Part shown: positions 7,853-16,191 of the stretch, one piece after another | Position numbering within the stretch: the first letter of the stretch is position 1 | Layout: each line of letters starts with the position of its first letter | Source of the DNA: Methanobacteriota archaeon | GTDB taxonomy: Archaea > Thermoplasmatota > Thermoplasmata > SG8-5 > JACRNV01 | DNA length: 58,633 nucleotides | NCBI GenBank assembly: GCA_016214785.1 | Contig: JACRNV010000049.1 | Location: 1-58,633, forward strand | Reading direction: 5' to 3' | Program-made: the position numbers and the translations under genes | Notes under the pieces: model-generated | What the model saw: only the letters and a program-made list of their open reading frames with translations | Databases searched by the model: none | Told to the model about the DNA's origin: nothing

Positions 7853-9076
7853 ATGACAGATATGCCAAATTTAGAAATAGAGGAAATCGCTAAAGAAAGT
7901 GGTTCACTTTCGAGAACCTGTCATCTCAGGATTAACCAAAAGGATTTGATTACTCCAACTAGAGCGCTCGGTATTACAAGAAGTAATACCTCCGATTTAG
8001 ATGCCCTAGAGACAGTAATAGATTCAAAATTTACACCTCTTGGCGAAGTTTATGCGCAGATCTCAATAGATTTTCTAGCCAAGGTATTAGAAGACGATAA
8101 TGTTGGAAAAGATTTTAGTTCGAAACTTTCTTTACGTCTTTGCCAACTAAGAGATAAAGGAGTAATACCGTATCTTTCGTTGACTCTTACTGATAGTGAA
8201 GGAACTCCAAGGAATCGGATCCCGAGTATAAAAATTCTGCAGCTGTTATACAATTTTTTATGGGGAACTGAAGGAAACATGATAATAGTTCCACCAATTT
8301 TTGGGATTTTAAATAACGAGCGAGAGTACTTAAAATTACTAACTAGTTTAGAACAAAGACAGAAGGCAAATATATATCGAAATCACAAACCGATTATGGC
8401 TGTAATTCCTTCCTCATATCGTCTTATTGCCCCGCATATTATTAAACGCTATTGGGAAAATGGTTATCGTATCTTCGCTTTTAACTGTGAAAATAAAAAA
8501 TATGGAGCATTTGGATATATTATTGAAAAACTTCAATTAGAATTAAACGAACTGAGTAAAAACGATCATGATGAATATATTCTACATGCATTAAATTCTA
8601 AACTACGTATTGGAAGAGGGGATAATTCGCGTATTAACAATCTCTTAGCGCCAGGATTTGGATTTGATGCATATGGCCCAAGCCACGGAGGGCGCCAGCG
8701 ATGGAGGCCCCTAGACAACGCTCCACCGGCCATAGAGATGAATTATTTATTTAATAGAAAAACTTATGGCTTCCATCCAGTATCTGAAATAATGGAACAT
8801 CAAGATCTTTTTGATTCCATTTTAGATAGCTCAACATTAAAGCATGTCAAGCTAAATCAGTTGTCGAGTGAACGCCCAGATATTGTAAAAAGTGTTTGTT
8901 CAAAACACAATTTAGAAACTTCTATCCTAGAAATAAAAAAATTCCCACAATTAATTCAGAATAAAAAGATAATGAATCATTTTTCAACTAAAATACGAAT
9001 TCAAGAAGAAATAAATCAAATGAGAAAACTATCTGGTCATAGAAATACCCCGACAATAGACCGGTGGTTAAAATGA
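7853..9076 (+). CDS. Uncharacterised 407-aa protein, first gene of an A+T-rich PIN operon
   Basis: I do not recognise this protein with confidence. It is soluble, with no signal peptide or membrane segment. Hydrophobic strands alternating with helices (GEVYAQISIDFL, GVIPYLSLTLT, NMIIVPPIFGIL, KPIMAVIPSS, GYRIFAFNCEN) suggest an alpha/beta, perhaps TIM-barrel, fold. The N-terminal ITPTRALGITRSN and the late GFGFDAYGPSHGG are distinctive. A distant relation to tRNA-guanine transglycosylase-like (DpdA-type) barrels is conceivable but unproven. Base composition is strongly A+T-rich, unlike both flanks. Its stop overlaps the next frame, so it is probably co-transcribed and translationally coupled with the winged-helix-like and PIN genes. 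Confidence 0.7.
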   Translation: MTDMPNLEIEEIAKESGSLSRTCHLRINQKDLITPTRALGITRSNTSDLDALETVIDSKFTPLGEVYAQISIDFLAKVLEDDNVGKDFSSKLSLRLCQLRDKGVIPYLSLTLTDSEGTPRNRIPSIKILQLLYNFLWGTEGNMIIVPPIFGILNNEREYLKLLTSLEQRQKANIYRNHKPIMAVIPSSYRLIAPHIIKRYWENGYRIFAFNCENKKYGAFGYIIEKLQLELNELSKNDHDEYILHALNSKLRIGRGDNSRINNLLAPGFGFDAYGPSHGGRQRWRPLDNAPPAIEMNYLFNRKTYGFHPVSEIMEHQDLFDSILDSSTLKHVKLNQLSSERPDIVKSVCSKHNLETSILEIKKFPQLIQNKKIMNHFSTKIRIQEEINQMRKLSGHRNTPTIDRWLK

Positions 9077-9567
9077 ATATCGAGGAATTAACCCCCGCAC
9101 AGATATGTATTCTTACTCTTCTTAAAGCACCTGATATTAATAACGTTAAAAATGCTCCAATTCCAGGAAGGATACATTTGACAAAAGAAATATTTGCATT
9201 CTCAACAACTCCGTTAGGAAAAAAGTTATTAACAGATTTAAATTTTGAACCTGATAATTTCGGCCCATTTGATGAAACTATTTTTGCGGCGGTTGATGAA
9301 TTATACGATGCAAAAATAATTAACTATTATCAGATTTCAAAGAATAAAATGTGTATAAAATTATCAACAAAAGGAGAAAAGTTGGCAACAACACTTTGGA
9401 ATAAATTAAAGGATGATGTGAAAAATACATTTATATACATAAAAAAGAATTTTAACCATCACTCCTCCGAATATGTTTTACAACAAATATATAGAGCATA
9501 TCCACAAATGACAAAATATTCAATTTCAAATGTGGCAAAGCAAGTTGAGCTAAGGAGAGATACATAG
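9073..9567 (+). CDS. YwgA/DUF4065-like winged-helix protein, putative antitoxin or partner
   Basis: A protein of about 164 aa. The helical N-terminus QICILTLLKA, the segment FEPDNFGPFDETIFAAVDEL and the following AKIINYYQI and STKGEKLATTLW resemble the YwgA-like/DUF4065 pattern (FxPYxYGPfs..v...l..L...gli). These small wHTH-like proteins are often toxin-antitoxin or phage-associated. The start at 9073 (MNIEEL) is preferred over 9064; both overlap the end of the upstream gene. Its stop overlaps the PIN gene start. Assignment rests on weak motif resemblance; position directly before a PIN nuclease supports an antitoxin or adaptor role. Confidence 0.6.
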   Translation: MNIEELTPAQICILTLLKAPDINNVKNAPIPGRIHLTKEIFAFSTTPLGKKLLTDLNFEPDNFGPFDETIFAAVDELYDAKIINYYQISKNKMCIKLSTKGEKLATTLWNKLKDDVKNTFIYIKKNFNHHSSEYVLQQIYRAYPQMTKYSISNVAKQVELRRDT

Positions 9568-10028
9568 TGCAATTTTATGCAGATGCATGTTTTTTAATTG
9601 GATTGTTTGATCCAAACGATAAACATTCCCATGAAGCTCAACCGTTGTGGAGGCATTTAATTGATAATAGATTTGTAGAGGGATTTAATAATTTGACACT
9701 ATCCTATATGATCCTTGTAGAGGCCTTTCAATGTTTACAAAAAAACATAGAATTTAACAGGACATTAGAAGCATTCAACGTATTGACACATCAATGTCAA
9801 TGTGTTAATGTAACAGAAGACATAATCCAAAAAGCAATTTCTAACAAATTATCTCCCCTTATTAATCATAGAACGAATAAACCCTGGATAGGTCTTACAG
9901 ATGCTATATCTCTCGTAATAATGGACCAAAGAAAAATACCATTTATTTTAAGTTACGATGGTGGTTATGATAAAATACCTCTTACAAAACGTATTTACAA
10001 TGTTGAATCTGCTCTTCAAATTGGATAA
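9567..10028 (+). CDS. PIN-domain (VapC-like) ribonuclease
   Basis: A 153-aa PIN-fold nuclease. The acidic triad is visible: Asp in FYADACFLIGLFD (about residue 6), Glu in LVEAFQ (about 53), and the C-terminal Asp residues in GLTDAISLVIMDQRKI (about 112) and SYDGGYD (about 131). PIN proteins of this size cleave RNA and commonly act as toxins. The start codon (GTG at 9567) overlaps the stop of the upstream gene, so expression is coupled. It ends the A+T-rich island; composition returns to G+C-rich within 60 bases. Compared with VapBC, the partner is unusual (wHTH-like plus a 407-aa protein). Confidence 0.8.
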   Translation: MQFYADACFLIGLFDPNDKHSHEAQPLWRHLIDNRFVEGFNNLTLSYMILVEAFQCLQKNIEFNRTLEAFNVLTHQCQCVNVTEDIIQKAISNKLSPLINHRTNKPWIGLTDAISLVIMDQRKIPFILSYDGGYDKIPLTKRIYNVESALQIG

Positions 10029-10147
10029 ATCTGTTATCATTTATTCAGATATAATCTACATGTAATAATCCATTTATTATCTCGCGGCGCTTTTTCGGAC
10101 ATTGCCGGCGACAAACCTGCGTTCGCCGGACAGAGAAACAAAAGCAG

Positions 10148-10154
10148 GAGGTAA
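10148..10154 (+). promoter_or_regulatory. Strong Shine-Dalgarno site
   Basis: GAGGTAA-type site (GGAGGT) eight bases before the ATG at 10159. It decides the start of the downstream gene against the in-frame ATG at 10102. Confidence 0.6.
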
Positions 10155-10158
10155 TAAA

Positions 10159-11061
10159 ATGGAAAACGAAACCAATGGCGGGACAGTGGCCACCGCGGTA
10201 CAAACCAGCGCCACGAACGAACAGACAGCGAACGCCCTGGAGACGGTCGTCGTTGCGGGAAACTGCACCGGCTTCTTCAGGTACGGGGACGTGGAGAAGG
10301 AGTTCAAGGGCAACCACGTCGTCCTGGTCAGGCCCAGCGGCAGCATCGTCGTGCACAGCGCGAACCGGGGCATAAAGCCGGTCTGCTACATCGACGAGGG
10401 CGCCGAGATAGCCCTCGCCAGGAACATGGCCGACGCGGAGATCGAGATCTCCGCAATGTCCCAGGACGGCAGGGAGATACTCGTGACCTTCTCCAAGGTC
10501 GAGTCAATATCCGGGCTGAGCTCGGGCAAGGGCGAGGTAGGCATCGAGCAGGCCGTGCTCCGCTGCGTCAAGCAGGCGAACGGAAGGTACGGCCGGACGA
10601 CGGTCGCGCGCATACTGTCAGGCTCCGCCTCGAAGCGCATCCTGACATTGCGTCTCTGGACGCTGGGGCTCTACGGCGCCCTCAGCAGCACCCCCCTCAA
10701 GGAGATCGTCCAGTGCATCGACGACCTCATAGCGAAGGGCATGCTCGTGGTCCGCGAGAAGGACGACTACCCGACGGTCTGGCTGACGGGGGCCGGGGAG
10801 AAGGCAGCGGGCGAGAGCGCCCCAGCGCCAAGGGACGCGCAGCAGTCCGAGGCCATAATGAAGGCCCTCAGGGACTGGCGCGCGGCCAAGGCAGGCAAGA
10901 AGCCAGCCTACCTCGTGATGCAGAACCGCACGATCGCGGAGATCGCGGAGCGCAAGCCCACGACCGCCCAGGACCTGTCGATGGTCTACGGCATCGGGGA
11001 CTCGCGCCTCACGACCTACGGCACCGAGATACTGGACATAGTCAGGGCGTGCGGGAACTAG
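10159..11061 (+). CDS. NucS-N-like / RQC-like / HRDC domain protein
   Basis: A 300-aa protein with a modular look. After a low-complexity Thr/Asn-rich start, residues about 30-125 resemble the N-terminal DNA-binding half of NucS (GNCTGFFRYGDVEKEF, VLVRPSGSIVVHSANRGIKP). Residues about 130-215 resemble a RecQ-C-terminal (RQC) winged helix (YGRTTVARILSGSASKRI, IAKGMLVV). The C-terminus is an HRDC-like helical domain (ALRDWRAAKAGKKPAYLVMQ, MVYGIGDSRLTTYG). No NucS nuclease domain or RecQ helicase domain is present, so it looks like a DNA-binding adaptor for repair or recombination. It stands alone, with its own ribosome-binding site. Domain calls are by motif reading only. Confidence 0.7.
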   Translation: MENETNGGTVATAVQTSATNEQTANALETVVVAGNCTGFFRYGDVEKEFKGNHVVLVRPSGSIVVHSANRGIKPVCYIDEGAEIALARNMADAEIEISAMSQDGREILVTFSKVESISGLSSGKGEVGIEQAVLRCVKQANGRYGRTTVARILSGSASKRILTLRLWTLGLYGALSSTPLKEIVQCIDDLIAKGMLVVREKDDYPTVWLTGAGEKAAGESAPAPRDAQQSEAIMKALRDWRAAKAGKKPAYLVMQNRTIAEIAERKPTTAQDLSMVYGIGDSRLTTYGTEILDIVRACGN

Positions 11062-11200
11062 GCGAACGTACGAGCGGAAGGCCCGCTCCGCGCAACAAAG
11101 TAAAACCTTTTCCCGATTCTTTTACATTCTAACGTAATTGCCAGCCATAATCCTTTAATCCCGAACGCGGTTCCACCCCCACCTCTGAGGGGGGTACGGA

Positions 11201-11995
11201 ATGGCCGACGAAGCCGAGAAGTGGAAGAGCTCCATCACGAAGACCGCGCCCAACGTCATAGTCACGAAGGGCTACAGGCTCGACGAGCTCCTCGGGAACG
11301 TCTCTTTCGCGGGCATCGTCTACCTCGCCCTCAAGGGGGAGCTCCCCTCCAAGGCCGAGGAGAGGATGATGGACGCTATTCTAGCTGCTTCCATCGATCA
11401 CGGCGTGAATACGCCAACAGCTCTATCGGCGAGGCTCGTCGCCAGCGGCGGCGTGCCACTCCCGAGCGCGGTATCGGCCGGGCTCCTGGCCATCGGGGAC
11501 GCGCACGGCGGGGCGATAGAGAAGTGCGCGAAGCTCCTACAGGAGCAGGTCAGGAAGATGCGCGAGTCCGAATCGTCCGTTTCCGACGCCGCGAAGGTCA
11601 TCGTCAAGGACGCGAAGGAGAGGAAGCAGCGCATCCCCGGCTACGGCCACAGGGTGCACACCAACGACCCGAGGACGGTGCGCCTGCTGGCATTGGCCGA
11701 GGAGCTTGGCGTGGCAAAGGAGCACGTGGCGCTCGCGAAGGGGATACAGGACTCGCTCGGCGCGGACGGCAAGCCGCTGCCTTTGAATGTCGACGGAGCC
11801 ATCGCCGCGATAGCCTCGGACATGGGCTTCGACTGGAAGATGGGCAAAGGGTTTTTCCTGATTGGCCGCGCGGCCGGGCTGGTCGCGCACGTCTACGAGG
11901 AGCAGAGCAGGTACAAGGTCATGAGGCACATGGCAGTGGCGCAGTGCGAGTATGACGGCCCGGAGGACAGGCAGTTGCCGGAGGGACGGAAATGA
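11201..11995 (+). CDS. Citryl-CoA lyase (citrate synthase-like)
   Basis: A 264-aa protein of the short citrate synthase superfamily, similar to citryl-CoA lyases rather than full-length citrate synthase (about 370-430 aa). Catalytic-type residues are visible: His in DAHGGA (about residue 107), His in PGYGHRVHTNDPR (about 151) and Asp in LNVDGAIAAI (about 195). Predicted reaction: citryl-CoA to oxaloacetate plus acetyl-CoA. It starts after a GGGGGT site and is the first gene of a cluster with an HD protein, CitF and an acetoacetyl-CoA synthetase. The CitF neighbour favours citrate cleavage over synthesis. Its stop overlaps the start of the HD gene. Confidence 0.82.
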   Translation: MADEAEKWKSSITKTAPNVIVTKGYRLDELLGNVSFAGIVYLALKGELPSKAEERMMDAILAASIDHGVNTPTALSARLVASGGVPLPSAVSAGLLAIGDAHGGAIEKCAKLLQEQVRKMRESESSVSDAAKVIVKDAKERKQRIPGYGHRVHTNDPRTVRLLALAEELGVAKEHVALAKGIQDSLGADGKPLPLNVDGAIAAIASDMGFDWKMGKGFFLIGRAAGLVAHVYEEQSRYKVMRHMAVAQCEYDGPEDRQLPEGRK

Positions 11996-12519
11996 CGGAC
12001 ATCGCATACGTGAAGAAGACGTTTCCAGAGCTGGATAGGATAAAGGATGCGAAGCTGAGGGAGCAGACGGCCCAGGTGTGGGTCGAGGCGATGAAGCGCG
12101 GGGGATGGAAGGATCTCGACGGCATACCGTTCACGCTGCTCGCCGGCGAGGTGGAGCAGACGCTCGTACAGCACACGAGGATGGTGACGGCCCAGGCGAT
12201 GGTCGTCGCCGAGCACCGCAAGGACCTGAGGTGGGACTATGTGGTCGCGGGCGCCCTCCTGCACGACGTCGGCAAGCTTTTGGAGTACGTGCGCAAGGAC
12301 GGGAAGGTCGGGACGAGCGCCAACGGCAAGATGCTCAGGCACCCCGTGTCTGGCGCGGGGCTGGCCATGGTCGTCGGCCTGCCTGACGAGATAGTGCACA
12401 TGATAGCCGCCCACTCGAAGGAGGGGGACATGGTCAAGCGCACGCCCGAGGCGGTCCTGATCAACCACTGCGACTTCATAGACTTCGAGATAGTCAAGGC
12501 AAAGAAGGAATACAAGTAG
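11992..12519 (+). CDS. HD-domain phosphohydrolase
   Basis: A 175-aa HD-superfamily protein with the metal-binding signature spread across QHTRMVTAQAM, ALLHDVGK (the HD pair, about residue 88), a His in LRHPVSGAGLA and the later AAHSKEGD and HCDFIDFE. Predicted to hydrolyse a phosphate ester or nucleotide; substrate unknown. It sits inside the citrate-cleavage operon with ATGA overlap upstream and a 9-base gap downstream, so a role linked to citrate or CoA metabolism (metabolite repair, regulation) is possible but not demonstrated. Confidence 0.82.
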   Translation: MTDIAYVKKTFPELDRIKDAKLREQTAQVWVEAMKRGGWKDLDGIPFTLLAGEVEQTLVQHTRMVTAQAMVVAEHRKDLRWDYVVAGALLHDVGKLLEYVRKDGKVGTSANGKMLRHPVSGAGLAMVVGLPDEIVHMIAAHSKEGDMVKRTPEAVLINHCDFIDFEIVKAKKEYK

Positions 12520-12528
12520 GGGTGAGGC

Positions 12529-14082
12529 ATGCCCAGGAACGCGATCGGCCGGGAGATACCGAAAGAGGTGGATGGCAGGGTGCTCAAGCCCTTCAAGGGC
12601 GCCTACGTCGACCTGAAGCCGGGACATTTCGCGCCGATGGTAATGAGGCCGGCGAAATGGGGCACGAGCAAGCTTCTGCCCAGCATCGACGATGCCTTTG
12701 CCAAGACGGGGCTGAAGGATGGCGCGTGCCTGTCGTTCCACCACCACCTTCGCAACGGCGACGGCGTCCTGAACATGGTCATGGCCGTCGCGGAGAGGCG
12801 CGGCCTGAAGGGGCTGAAGCTCGCCCAGAGCGCAATCTTCCCCGTGCACGAGCCAGTCTGCAGGCTGATAGAGAACGGCACCATCACGTCCATCGAGGGG
12901 TCGACCAACGGCCCCGTCGGGCGCATCATCACCGAGGGGAAGATGAAGGGTACTGCAATCATGCGCTCCCACGGGGCGAGGTCGCGTGCCATCCAGATGG
13001 GGGACGTCAAGATAGACGGCGCGTTCGTCGCCGCGCCCGTCGCCGACGCGTACGGCAACGCGAACGGGCGCTCCGGGCCCGCCGCGTGCGGGCCGCTGGG
13101 GTACGCGCTCGCTGACTCGATGTTCGCCGAGAATGTGGTCGTGGTCACGGACAACCTGCAGCCTTACATGGTCACCCCGCCGATAATCAGCCAGGCGTGC
13201 GTCGATTACGTCGTCAAGGTCGATTCCATCGGCGACCCGAAAGCGATCTCTTCGGGGACCACGGAGGTGGCCACGGACGAGCAGAGCCTGAAGATCGCAA
13301 GAGGCGCGGCAGACCTCGTCGACGCCCTCGGGCTCGTGCGCGATGGCATTGGCTTCCAGGCGGGCGCTGGTGGCGCTTCCCTGGCCGCCATCGGGCTCCT
13401 GGGCGAGCTAATGAAGAAGCGCGGCGTGAAGGCCAGGTTCGCCCACGGTGGCATCACAAAGGACATGATACGGATGCAGAAGGAAGGGCTCATAGACTGG
13501 ATAATAGACACGCAGAGCTTCGACATGGAGAGCGCGCAGTCCCTGCTGACCAATCCGAAGCACGCCGAAATCAATCCAGACATCTACGCCAACCCGTTCA
13601 ACAGGGGGCAGCTCGTCAACATGCTCGACTTCGGTTTCCTGGGAGCGACGGAGATAGACATAGATTTCAATGTCAACGTGAACACGCACTCGGACGGCTA
13701 CCTGCTCCACGGCATCGGCGGCCATCAGGACGTTGCGGCTGGCGCCAAGCACTGCATCATCGTCTGCCCAACTCGGAGGAAGAACTGGCCCATCGTCATG
13801 GAGCGCGTGACGAACGTGACCACGCCGGGCGAGTGCATCGACGCCATCGTCACGGAAGAGGGCATCGCCATCAATCCAGCCAGGGACGACATGCTCGAGA
13901 AGGCCAGAGCTGCGAACCTTCCTGTGAAAGACATCCAGGAGCTGGCGAAGATCGCGCTCCAGAAGGCCGGCGGCGTCAAGCCCGGGGAGCCCGAGTACTT
14001 CGACAGGGTCGTAGGCGTCATCGAGTGGCGCGACGGCACGGTCATAGACGTCGTCCGCCAGCTGAAGAGGAAGGGAGGCTGA
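12529..14082 (+). CDS. citF: Citrate lyase alpha subunit / citrate CoA-transferase (CitF family)
   Basis: A 517-aa protein of normal CitF length. CitF-type landmarks include CLSFHHHLRNGDGV, EGSTNGPVGR, the glycine-rich FQAGAGGASLAAIG and the C-terminal FNVNVNTHSDGYLLHGIGGHQD. In bacterial citrate lyase CitF swaps acetyl-ACP for citryl-ACP. Here no CitD acyl-carrier subunit or CitC/CitX/CitG maturation genes are nearby, so a CoA-based exchange (acetyl-CoA plus citrate to citryl-CoA plus acetate) feeding the citryl-CoA lyase is the natural inference. A GGGGTGAGG ribosome site precedes the ATG. Downstream lies an acetoacetyl-CoA synthetase. Confidence 0.87.
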   Translation: MPRNAIGREIPKEVDGRVLKPFKGAYVDLKPGHFAPMVMRPAKWGTSKLLPSIDDAFAKTGLKDGACLSFHHHLRNGDGVLNMVMAVAERRGLKGLKLAQSAIFPVHEPVCRLIENGTITSIEGSTNGPVGRIITEGKMKGTAIMRSHGARSRAIQMGDVKIDGAFVAAPVADAYGNANGRSGPAACGPLGYALADSMFAENVVVVTDNLQPYMVTPPIISQACVDYVVKVDSIGDPKAISSGTTEVATDEQSLKIARGAADLVDALGLVRDGIGFQAGAGGASLAAIGLLGELMKKRGVKARFAHGGITKDMIRMQKEGLIDWIIDTQSFDMESAQSLLTNPKHAEINPDIYANPFNRGQLVNMLDFGFLGATEIDIDFNVNVNTHSDGYLLHGIGGHQDVAAGAKHCIIVCPTRRKNWPIVMERVTNVTTPGECIDAIVTEEGIAINPARDDMLEKARAANLPVKDIQELAKIALQKAGGVKPGEPEYFDRVVGVIEWRDGTVIDVVRQLKRKGG

Positions 14083-14133
14083 AACGATGGCGCGCGACCG
14101 GCTGCCCTGGACCGTTTGAAGGAGTTGAGAAGA

Positions 14134-16092
14134 ATGGGCGATCTGCTATGGGCTCCCTCGGAGGAGCGGGTCAGAGACTCGAACATGAAAAAGTTCATGG
14201 ACTTCGCGGGCAAGCGCTCCGGCAAAAGCTTCGGCACATACGACGAGCTCTACAAATGGTCGATAGAGAGCATACCCGATTTCTGGGACGCCGTTTGGGA
14301 CTTCACCGAGGTCAGGGCGTCCCGAAGGTTCGACAAAGTCGTCGACGACATGGGCGCCTTCCCAGGAGCGAGGTGGTTCCCCGGAGCAAAGCTGAACTAC
14401 GCCGAGAACCTGCTCAGGCACAGGGACGACCGCGCGGCCTTCATATTCAAAGGAGAGAATAAAAAGACCGCCCGGATGAGCTACTCGGAGCTCTATACGG
14501 CCGTATCGCAGCTGGCCGGCTCGCTCCGGGGCATGGGAATCTCACCGGGAGACCGGGTGGTCGGGTACATGCCGAACATGATCGAGACCGCCGTCGCCAT
14601 GCTGGGGGCAACGAGCATCGGGGCCGTCTGGGCATCGTCTGCCACCGATATAGGGCCCGGGGCCGCGCTGGAGAGGTTCGGGCAAATCGAGCCGAAGGTC
14701 ATGTTCACATCGGACGGATATTTCTACAAGGGAAAGACTTTCAAGACCCTGCAGAACGCAGCCAAGGTGGTTGAAGGGATCCCGTCGATCGAGAGGCTCG
14801 TGGTCGTGCCGTACACTGAAGAGAGGCCCGACATTAGCGCCATACCGAAGGCCATTCACTACGTGGATTTTCTCGCGCGGGGCAACAGCGCCGGCATGCG
14901 GTTCGAGCAGCTGCCCGCGGACCATCCCGTCTACATCATGTTCTCCTCCGGGACCACGGGCAAACCGAAGTGCATGGTCCAGGGGGCGGCGGGAATACTG
15001 GTAAACCACTTGAAGGAGCTGATAATACACACTGACCTGAGGAGGGACGACGTGCACTTCTTCATCACGTCATGCAGCTGGATGATGTGGAACTGGCTGA
15101 TGAGCTCCCTGGCCACGGGGAACACCATAATCCTGTACGACGGGAACCCCAATTACCCGGACCCTGGCGCCGCGTGGAGGCTGGTCCAGGACGAGAAGGT
15201 GACGATGTTCGGCTGCAGCGCCAGCTACATCAACTTCCTGAGAGCGGAGGGCCTGAAACCGGGAAAGGACTACGACCTCTCCTCGCTGCGGGAGATATGG
15301 CAGACTGGCTCCGCACTGCCGCAGGAGGGATTCGAGTACGTCTATCGCGAGATCAAGGAAGACCTGCACTTCAATTCTAGCTCGGGGGGCACGGATATAA
15401 ACGGCTGCTTCTGCACTGGCAGCCCGATCCAAGCGGTGCACGCGGGGGAGCTCCAAGGGCCGGGCCTGGGGATGAAGATCAAGGCCTTTGATGAGGCGGG
15501 GCGGCCCGTGGTCGACCGACAGGGCGAACTCGTGTGCGAGGCCCCCGCGCCATCGATGCCCCTGTATTTCTGGAACGACCCCGGCGGGAAGAAGTACCGC
15601 GACACATACTTCAACGTCTATCCCGGCGTTTGGCGGCACGGCGACTACGTCGTCTTCCACAGCGACACCGGAGGCATCACGTTCTACGGAAGGTCCGACT
15701 CCCTCCTGAAGCCGTCCGGGGTACGGATAGGCACTTCGGAGATTTACAACCAGGTGGAAGAGCTGGAAGAGATAGCGGACAGCCTGGCGATTGGCCAGAA
15801 CTGGCAGGGGGACCAACGCGTCATCCTCTTCGTGAAGATGGCCGGGGGGCTCCACCTCACCGACGAATTGAGAGGGAATATCAAGAAAATCCTGCTGAAG
15901 AACGCCTCCCCAAGGCACGTCCCGGCGAGGATCATCGAGGCGCCGGACATCCCGTACACCTTCAACATGAAGAAGGTCGAGAGCGCGGTCGCGAACATAA
16001 TTAACGGCCGGCCGGTCACCAACAGGGACGCCCTGAAGAACCCCGAATCGCTCGACTTCTACGAGAAGGCCAGGGACGAACTGCAGAGCTGA
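14134..16092 (+). CDS. Acetoacetyl-CoA synthetase (acyl-CoA synthetase superfamily)
   Basis: A 652-aa ANL-superfamily ligase. The AMP-binding P-loop MFSSGTTGKPKCMVQG and the acetoacetyl-CoA-synthetase-type block SCSWMMWNWLMSSL are present, along with HFNSSSGGTDINGCF, YFNVYPGVWRHGDY and the C-terminal GRSDSLLKPSGVRIGTSEIY hinge region. Predicted reaction: acetoacetate (or another short acyl) plus ATP plus CoA to acyl-CoA. The ATG at 14134 after GGAG is chosen over an in-frame TTG at 14116. It follows citF by 51 bases and may be in the same transcript, which would tie it to recycling of acyl groups after citrate cleavage. Confidence 0.85.
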   Translation: MGDLLWAPSEERVRDSNMKKFMDFAGKRSGKSFGTYDELYKWSIESIPDFWDAVWDFTEVRASRRFDKVVDDMGAFPGARWFPGAKLNYAENLLRHRDDRAAFIFKGENKKTARMSYSELYTAVSQLAGSLRGMGISPGDRVVGYMPNMIETAVAMLGATSIGAVWASSATDIGPGAALERFGQIEPKVMFTSDGYFYKGKTFKTLQNAAKVVEGIPSIERLVVVPYTEERPDISAIPKAIHYVDFLARGNSAGMRFEQLPADHPVYIMFSSGTTGKPKCMVQGAAGILVNHLKELIIHTDLRRDDVHFFITSCSWMMWNWLMSSLATGNTIILYDGNPNYPDPGAAWRLVQDEKVTMFGCSASYINFLRAEGLKPGKDYDLSSLREIWQTGSALPQEGFEYVYREIKEDLHFNSSSGGTDINGCFCTGSPIQAVHAGELQGPGLGMKIKAFDEAGRPVVDRQGELVCEAPAPSMPLYFWNDPGGKKYRDTYFNVYPGVWRHGDYVVFHSDTGGITFYGRSDSLLKPSGVRIGTSEIYNQVEELEEIADSLAIGQNWQGDQRVILFVKMAGGLHLTDELRGNIKKILLKNASPRHVPARIIEAPDIPYTFNMKKVESAVANIINGRPVTNRDALKNPESLDFYEKARDELQS

Positions 16093-16191
16093 TGCGCACC
16101 TTCGAGACCGGGTGGCTGGCATCCCGGGCATCGAGATGCTACACGAAGGGACTCCCCTACCTTTATCTACCACGTCTATTATCGAGGGACG

